From Eunapius fragilis (taxonomy: Eukaryota > Porifera > Demospongiae > Spongillida > Spongillidae): DNA of 64,000 nucleotides. Below, in pieces: positions 40,501 to 49,354 of this stretch; the first letter of the stretch is position 1, and each line of letters starts with the position of its first letter. Position numbers and translations under genes: made by a program. Where the stretch lies: positions 4,075,332-4,139,331 of the forward strand of contig OY811972.1 in NCBI GenBank assembly GCA_963681505.1, in the 5' to 3' direction. Below the pieces are notes generated by a model. That model saw only the letters and a list, made by a program, of their open reading frames with translations. It made no database searches and had not been told where the DNA came from.

Positions 40501-43500
40501 ACACACATACACACACTACACTACCTATGAAAAGCCCAAAGAGAATTCTCTAGTGATATTTGCAAGAGCAATTGTGCCAATGTAAAATCCACAGCTTGTT
40601 TTTGTAACCCTGTTATTTTAGGGAGGGGGGGGGGGGGCGGGGGTTATAACTTGATAGGGAGAGCCACCAAATATGTTAACTTACGACCACATTTGTGGTT
40701 AGATAAGAACCAATATACAAGACATGCACAAATTATACACACACACACACACAGAGACTAGGACATAAATGCATACACAGAAAGATAAACACACACATGG
40801 TATCACAGACAGTCACACACACAACTTTAGACAATACCCATTAATGACCAAGGCAGGTAAATGTAGATGACTGCAGACATTACCATCGTGGTTAAATAAC
40901 AATAAGAATGACCTAATATTGTAATCACTTATATAGTCTAGGATGCACAAGGGGGCAAGGGAAATTGCTCCCCCACCACACACACACACACACACCTTTG
41001 TCATTCAGTACGATGAAGGCATACAGGGGGAGGGATAGTGTGCTAAACATCTCACATTTAGGTGAGGTCATTCCTCCCCACCTCCACCAATATAGTGACA
41101 TGACCAGTACATGCACCCTCACTCCTCCCACCTTCAAATACCTTCCTATGTGCACACCAATCCCCAGCCACCCCTCAGAGATCTGGTGAAACCTATGGGT
41201 AGCGTTGAATGCATGGTTTCGTGGTCAACAGAAGTACAATGTATTTTTACAATGTATATACTTTTTATACTTTAGCCTGATGTGTCATCCATGTACATCT
41301 AACAGAACCGTTGTGAAAAGTTATAAATGCCATGGGTGTACTTTCAGACCATTTCTATCTAGCTCGAGTTCTTTATACCTCTAACCACAAGAGCTGGTTG
41401 GGTCTTAGCATAAGGTATGCACAAGTTGGTATGAAACATCAGAATGAGGTAACCATGGGAGGTATTTGGTGGGGATGACTCTTTCCTGCTCTGTGAAGGT
41501 ACTCAACTACATGAGAAATTCTAGTCACCTTAGGCCTATACTCACGGTACCCTGATTAGTGACCAGAGCATTGGGGAAAGCTGGTAGGACCCATATGGTA
41601 GTTGGGGTTGAAAGGGTTAACTGGAAGCTGAAGGGTAGCCTACTGACGGAATAAGTAGCTAAACTGGTAAATCACCCTGAGGCCTTATGGGCAGGTGGGG
41701 AGGAATATGTGGATGATGAGCTCATGTAAGGTTGTGATGATAAGAGAATGATGCAAAAGAACACAGCCAAGTGCAAAGCTGGTGGGACCAGGTGGGTGGA
41801 TAGAACCACATGACATGGATGTACAGCACCTACAGCCCCAAGGAACCAGGAGCTATTGTCTTGATATGCCTTCATACATGTACACATGTACCTACTGGTA
41901 CTTGGATGTAAATGTACATAAGTACACACCACACAAATGGAGCCTCCCCCACCCCCACTCTTCAACCAGCTGATGATATGATGATGGTGGATCCAGGTGG
42001 GTAGGGAAAGTGGGTGCCCATAGAACCACTTCTTGATGAGCTCATGTAAGGTTGTGATGATAAGAGAATGATGCAAAGAACACAGCCAAGTGCAAAGCTG
42101 GTGGGACCAGGTGGGTGGATAGAACCACATGACATGGATGTACAGCACCTACAGCCCCAAGGAACCAGGAGCTATTGTCTTGATATGCCTTCATACATGT
42201 ACACATGTACCTACTGGTACTTGGATGTAAATGTACATAAGTACACACCACACAAATGGAGCCTCCCCCACCCCCACTCTTCAACCAGCTGATGATATGA
42301 TGATGGTGGATCCAGGTGGGTAGGGAAAGTGGGTGCCCATAGAACCACTTCTTGATGATCAATTTTACTGCATACTGACACAATCCTCTCCAATCCAATA
42401 CCACCCCCAGCTCCACCTCTCAATACATATCCAAGCACATAAGATATGTGCATATGTACAGAAATGTGACCTGTATACAATACATTTATTAATAAAGCAT
42501 GATGTACCTTGTAATAAGAAGTCAATGTGTACATGTACTTGTATTAGAATATAACACCATATCACTTACTGATGTTGCTATATTTACATCAGCACCTGCT
42601 CCCACCAAGGTCTGCACTACATCATGATGACCATTATGACTTGCCACATACAATGGAGTTACATTGTCCTGGTAAGGAGTGAAGGAATAGAACAAATCAA
42701 CCATACATGTCATGTAACCATCTCCATGCATGTGTACAGCAGTATGCATGTTGGGTGAAAGTGAAGAGAAGGGATGTACATGTATGTCTATTTTCTCCGG
42801 TTGTAAGATGCCACTTCACACCCTCGGTGGTAGTCTCGTACCCAGACCGTCTATGACGTAAGCGATTATCGCTGTAAACAGTATAATCACTACGTCCATA
42901 CGGTCTGGGAAATAAGTCAAAGATTTTTGTTCCAGCATCCCTGATTTTTGAAGGCACTGTTTACATGTATATCTAAATATAGCGTGATGTAACGATCAAG
43001 GGAGAAATTAACCCAATCAAGTTGACACCAAAAAGCAATTGCGTGGGCATACGTCAAGCGATTAAACGTCCCTATTACACTAGCCTCCCCACCTTCCCTC
43101 CGCTAGCCTCCCTACCTTCCCTCCGCTAGCCTCCCTACCTTCCCTCCGCTTGCCTCTCCACTTTCCCTATGCTAGACTCTCCACCTTCCCTACGCTAGCC
43201 TCCTAGTGTAGGGAAGGTGGGGAGGCTAGTGTAGGGAAGGTGGGGAGGCTAGTGTAGGGAAAGTGGAGAGGGTAGTGTACGGAAAGTGGGGAGGCTAGTG
43301 TAGGGAAGGTGGAGAGGGTAGTGTAGGGAAAGTGGGGAGGCTAGTGTAGTGAAGGTGGGGAGGCTAGTGTAGGGAAGGTGGGGAGGCTAGTGTAGGGAAG
43401 GTGGGGAGGCTATAGCTAGTGTAGGGAAGGTGGGGAGGCTAGTGTAGGGAAGGTGGGGAGGCTAGTGTAGGGAAGGTGGGGAGGCTAGTGTAGGGAAGGT

Positions 43501-46500
43501 GGGGAGGCTAGTGTGGGGAGGCTAGTGTAGGGAAAGTGGGGAGGCTAGTGTAGGGAGGGTGGGGAGGCTAGTGTAGGGAAGGTGGGGAGGCTATAGCTAG
43601 TGTAGGGAAGGTGGGGAGGCTAGTGTAGGGAAGGTGGGGAGGCTAGTGTAGGGAAGGTGGGGAGGCTAGTGTGGGGAGGCTAGTGTAGGGAAGGTGGGGA
43701 GGCTAGTGTGGGGAGGCTAGTGTAGGGAAGGTGGGGAGGCTAGTGTAGGGAAAGTGGGGAGGCTAGTGTAGGGAAAGTGGGGAGGCTAGTGTAGGGAAAG
43801 TGGGGAGGCTAGTGTAGGGAAGGTGGGGAGGCTAGTGTAATAGGTAAGGTTAATTGCTTGTTACACCGTGCCACAATGAGTTCATGACTGCATTGTGCCA
43901 ATGTAAAATCCACAGCTTGTTTTTGTAACACTTTTATTTTAGGGAGGGGGGGGGGGGGGGGGGCGGGGTTATAACTTGATAGGGAAAGCCATCAAGTATG
44001 TTAACTTACGACCACATTTGTGGTTAGATAAGAACCAATATACAAGACATGCACAATTTATACACACACACACAAAGACACACACACACACACACACACA
44101 CACAGAGACTAGGACATAAATGCATACACAGAAAGATATACACACACATGGTATCACAGACAGTCACACACACAACTTTAGACAATACCCATTAATGACC
44201 AAGGCAGGTAAATGTAGATGACTCACAGCCCTTTGCGGCTGGACAAAAGGGTCCATAATTAGACAATACCGTAAACCAAAAAAACTCATTGCGGCTAGAT
44301 GCGCCATGGCCTCATTAAAATGGCGTTTTTTGATAGAGCTGTATCTTGTTCATTTTACCATCAAATACCTGTTAATCCCTCCCATTTAACTGGTGTATCG
44401 TCGTAGTAGAGACTATACCATATGCGCACTCTTCAAATCGCAATCCTTAATAACGCGCAGCCAATTTATATATGGATATCGTAAGGGAGAGGGGGTACTT
44501 CACGCTGATAATACCAAGCACAGACAAATTCTCAGGAACGTCAGCATGCCGCTTTGTCAACTATGCACATTTATACACAGAACACCATTTAGGTCCAGCC
44601 ATACTTTTTTTTCACCACACAATAAAGGGTTTTGCTTTTCTATGAATAATGCGGTATTAGTAGCTTTATTCGGTCACATAGCCTAGATGGTACACCACAT
44701 ATACCAGCTCCAGAAACTTTGCAGAGCTTGTGGAAAACATTTGGCGGCTAGAGAGATCAAAAGGAGAGCATTCATGAGAGGGGGTTTATAATGGGTACAT
44801 GAGGGCAGGGGGTCCAGCTGCTTACTGTGGGAACATGGAGCAGACCAGCTGCTTATAGTAGGTACTTTGGGGCATGTGCAGGGGGTCCAGCTACTTAGTG
44901 AGTACATAGGGGCAGAGTGTACAGTGAGTACACAGGGGCAGGGGTCTAGCTGCTTACTGTGGATACATGGGGGGCAGGGGTCCAGCTGCTTACTGTGTTT
45001 ACATGGGGGGCAGGGGTCCAGCTGCTTACTGTGGGTACATGGGGGAGGGGGACTAGCTGCTTACAGTGGGTACATGGGGGCAAGGGGGCCAGTTGCTTAC
45101 AGTGGGTACATGGGGGCAAGGAGGCATGGTTACATGGGGGAGGGGGTCCAGCTGCTTACAGTGGGTACATGGGGGCAGGGGGCGTGGGCACATGGGGGAG
45201 GGGGTCCAGCTGCTTACAGTGGGTACATGGGGGCAAGGGGGCCAGTTGCTTACAGTGGGTACATGGGGGCAAGGGGGCATGGGTACATGGGGGCAGGGGT
45301 CCAGCTGCTTACTGTGGGTACATGGGGGCAGGGGTCTAGCTGCTTACTGTGGCTACATGGGGGCAGGGGGGGGTCCAGCTGCTTACAGTGGGTACATGGA
45401 GGCAAGGGGTCCAGCTGCTTACAGTGGGTACATGGGGGCAAGGGGTCTAGCTGCTTACAGTGGGTACATGGGGGTAAGGGGGCCAGTTGCTTACAGTGGG
45501 TACATGGGGGCAAGGTGGCGTGGGTACATGGGGGAGGGGGTCCAGCTGCTTACAGTTGGTACATGAGGGTAGGCATATGTGGGGGCAGGTGTCTACCTGC
45601 TTATAGTGGGTACATGGGGGCACGGGGGCCAGTTGCTTAGTGGGTACATGGGGGCAGGGGTCCAGCTGCTTACTGTGGGTACATGGGGGCAAGGGGGTCC
45701 AGCTGCTTACAGTGGGTACATGGGGGCAGGGGGGTCCAGCTGCTTACAGTGGGTACATGGGAGTAAGGGGTCCAGCTGCTTACAGTGGGTACATGGGGGC
45801 AAGGGGTCTAGCTGCTTACAGTGGGTACATGGGGGCAAGGGGGCCAGTTGCTTACAGTGGGTACATGGGGGCAAGGGGGCGTGGGTACATGAGGGAGGGG
45901 GTCCAGCTGCTTACAGTTGGTACATGAGGTAGGCATATGTGGGGGCAGGTGTCTACCTGCTTATAGTGGGTACATGGGGGCACGGGGGCCAGTTGCTTAG
46001 TGGGTACATGGGGGCAGGGGTCCAGCTGCTTACTGTGGGTACATGGGGGCAAGGGGGTCCAGCTGCTTACAGTGGGTACATGGGGGCAGGGGGGTCCAGC
46101 TGCTTACAGTGGGTACATGGGAGTAAGGGGTCCAGCTGCTTACAGTGGGTACATGGGGGCAAGGGGTCTAGCTGCTTACAGTGGGTACATGGGGGCAAGG
46201 GGGCCAGTTGCTTACAGTGGGTACATGGGGGCAAGGGGGCGTGGGTACATGAGGGAGGGGGTCCAGCTGCTTACAGTTGGTACATGAGGTAGGCATATGT
46301 GGGGTAAGGGTCCAGCTGCTTACAGTGGACTCATGGGGTAGGGGTTCCAGTTGCTTACAGTGGGTACATGACGGCAGGGGGTCCAGCTGCATACATGTAC
46401 ATGGGGCAGGGGCCAGCTGCTTACAGTGGGTACATGGGGGAGGGGGTCCAGCTGCTTATAGAGGGTACATGTGGGCAGGGGATCCAGCTGCTCACAGTGG

Positions 46501-49314
46501 GTACATGAGAGCAGGGGGTAGCGGTGGGTGTATGGGGGCAGGGAGTCCAGCTGCTTACATGAAGGCCGGGGGGATCAGCTGCTTACAGTAGTCATGTGGG
46601 GGAGGAGGTCCAGCTGCTAACAGTGGGCATATACATGGGGCAGGAGGTCCAGCTGTTCATAGTGGGCACATGGGGACAGGGGATTACAGTGTGGGTACAT
46701 GGGAACAGAGTGTAACAGTGGTACATGGGGCAGGGGGCAGTCAGGGGGTCCGCCTGCTTGCAGTGGGTACATGAAGGCAGGGGGTCCAATACATGTACAT
46801 GGGGCAGGGGGTGCAGCTACTTACAGTGGGTAGGTAGGCTGGGTGTTCAGCTGACAGTGGGTACATAAGGGCAGGGGGGTCCAGCTGATTTTCACGTCAA
46901 AACGTATATGTACTGGGCTAGTTTACACGGCTCAAACCACAGTACACTTCACATGCGTATACCATTGCGAAGAAAAAGTATGGCTACAGTTCCATACTAT
47001 ATGTTGTAAGTTCCTTCTGTCTCCTTTTGTTATTCGCTTCCAACTGGGGTGCAGAATTTGTCTACGTGGTCCAAAAAAGTACGTTGAAGACGATGCGTTC
47101 GTCGAAAAATGGCCGCTTGTAGGAAGCGGTGGAGAGAAAACTAGGCCATGTGACTTTGGCTACAAATAGAACAAAGATCCTTCATTCATTGTATGGCTTT
47201 AAAATGGTGACAAGTTCAAACATGTTAACATGTAGTGCAAGGTTTCTAAGGTTGTCGGTTGTCAAGGGTGGTTGCTAGGGCATTACGCCACTTTTTCAAT
47301 ATTTCAAGAGGTATGCCTTTTGTCCACAAATTGTATGGCCGCATAGGGCTGTGGACTGCAGACATTACCATCGTGGTTAAAAAACTATAAGAATGACCTA
47401 ATATGTCATGTAATATGGCTACATGTAGTTACACAACACACATACATGTACAGTCCTCAAGCGGTATTATATGTGCATATGTGACCTGTACACAATAAAC
47501 TTATTAATAAAGCATGTACCTTGCAATAAGAAGTCAATGTGTACATGTACTTGTATAAGAACATAACCCTACTGATGTTGCTATATTTACATCAGCACCT
47601 GCTCCCACCAAGGTCTGCACTACATCATGATGACCATTCCACATTTAGCTGGTTACTGCATATACAGGGCCATCTACATGTTGTGTCCATGATGGGACCT
47701 TACAACAGCATGAGCAGGCTGTATGTCATCTATACAGTCACATGACAAGGTGGTCATATCTGTTGTTCCCATAGGTGGGCAGAGGTTGCAAATATCTGAG
47801 GTAGTTAGCAGGAGAGATGGTTTGGTCTTAGCATTTGGTATGCACAAGTTGCTATGAGATATCATAATGATGAGGTAACCATGAGAGGTATTTACCAGGT
47901 GGGGATGACTCTTCTTGTTCTATGAATGCATTCGACTACACAAGATATTCTAGTCAACACAGGCCTACTGTGTATGTCACTATGAATGGTTACCAGAGGA
48001 CATTTATGGAAAGGTCTGCACATTCAAAAACCTTTACAATATGATGACCCCATTGTATGTTCCTCACATGACTACCAACCTTATCACCTTGGTTGACTTT
48101 AGCTCCAGCTCCTATGAGGGTATTCACAATGTCGAGGTGTCCACTGTAGCATGCTGTCCACAAAGGTCCGTGACCATTCTGAAGGGATTAACAAACATTT
48201 CATCTCATTCCTAAATTGGAAGACCGAGAAGTAACCCATGAACCATGTAAATCTTAACCCAGCCCACACTTAAAAGAAGGGCTCTTTTTAAAATTAGCAC
48301 ACTTACATAAAGTATATATCCTGAACAACCTTCAAGAAATAAACTTTTTTTAAAGCTACCCAGGCATGACCACTGCTATGGAAATGTGCTCATTTTAAAT
48401 ATCAACCTTTTTATCAATGTAGGAGGGAGTAGCTACAATACAAAGATTAATACACAAGACATATTGGACAATTTGGTGATGGGATATACATGTACATGTA
48501 TGGTGTATTATTACTGATTTGTGCTATGGCAGTTGGGTCTTAGCTCAAGGTATGCATAAGTTGGTATGAAACATCAGAATGAGGTAACCATGGGAGGTAT
48601 TTGGTGGAGATGACTCTTTCCTGCTCTGTGAAGTTATTCAACTACATGAGAAATTCTAGCCACTTCAGGTACGAAGAATGGTTACCAGAGGATATGGTCT
48701 GCATAGGCTTATTCACAGTACCCAGAGCATTGGGGCAAGCTGGTGGGACCATGTGGTAGTTGGGGTTAAAAGGGTTAACTGGAAGCTGAAGGTCAGCCTA
48801 CTGAAGGAAGAAGTAGCTAAGCTGGTAAATCACCCTGAGGCCTTATGGGCAGGTGGGGAGGAATATGTGGATGATGAGCTCATGTAAGGTTGTGATGATA
48901 AGAGAATGATGCAAAAGAACACAGCCCAGTGCAAAGCTGGTGGTACATCCAGATGGGTAGGGTAAGTGGGTCATCAATAAGCTAACTAAATCCTATGGAC
49001 CAAAGTCTCATGTCTCTAAAGATGGATTCACCCAGGAAACAAAAGTGATGTAACTTGAGTTGGTGGTGAGATGGGATATATTGTGATGCGAGTTCATGTA
49101 CATGTACATCCACCATTATAAGTGGTTGGGGACGTATTGGTTGCCATGGAACCCATTAACTAATCTGTCTATATCACATTAATATTACCTCAAAATGCCC
49201 ATGCAAGAGCCATAGTTTAGTATGGGTATGTGTATTCTAAACAGAGCCCACTAATTCTAAGTGGTTTAAAAGTAGTGCAGACCATTCCCAACTTGTTCTT
49301 CAGTATTCACATAT

Positions 49315-49354
<40 letters not shown>

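Noticed and set aside
43078-43840. CRISPR-like array
   Set aside because: Units are contiguous with no unique spacers, the genome is animal, and the orientation flips inside.
44867-46591. Large Gly/Trp/Met-rich open frames over the 2.1 kb minisatellite
   Set aside because: They are overlapping in several frames and on both strands, and reflect the repeat unit only.
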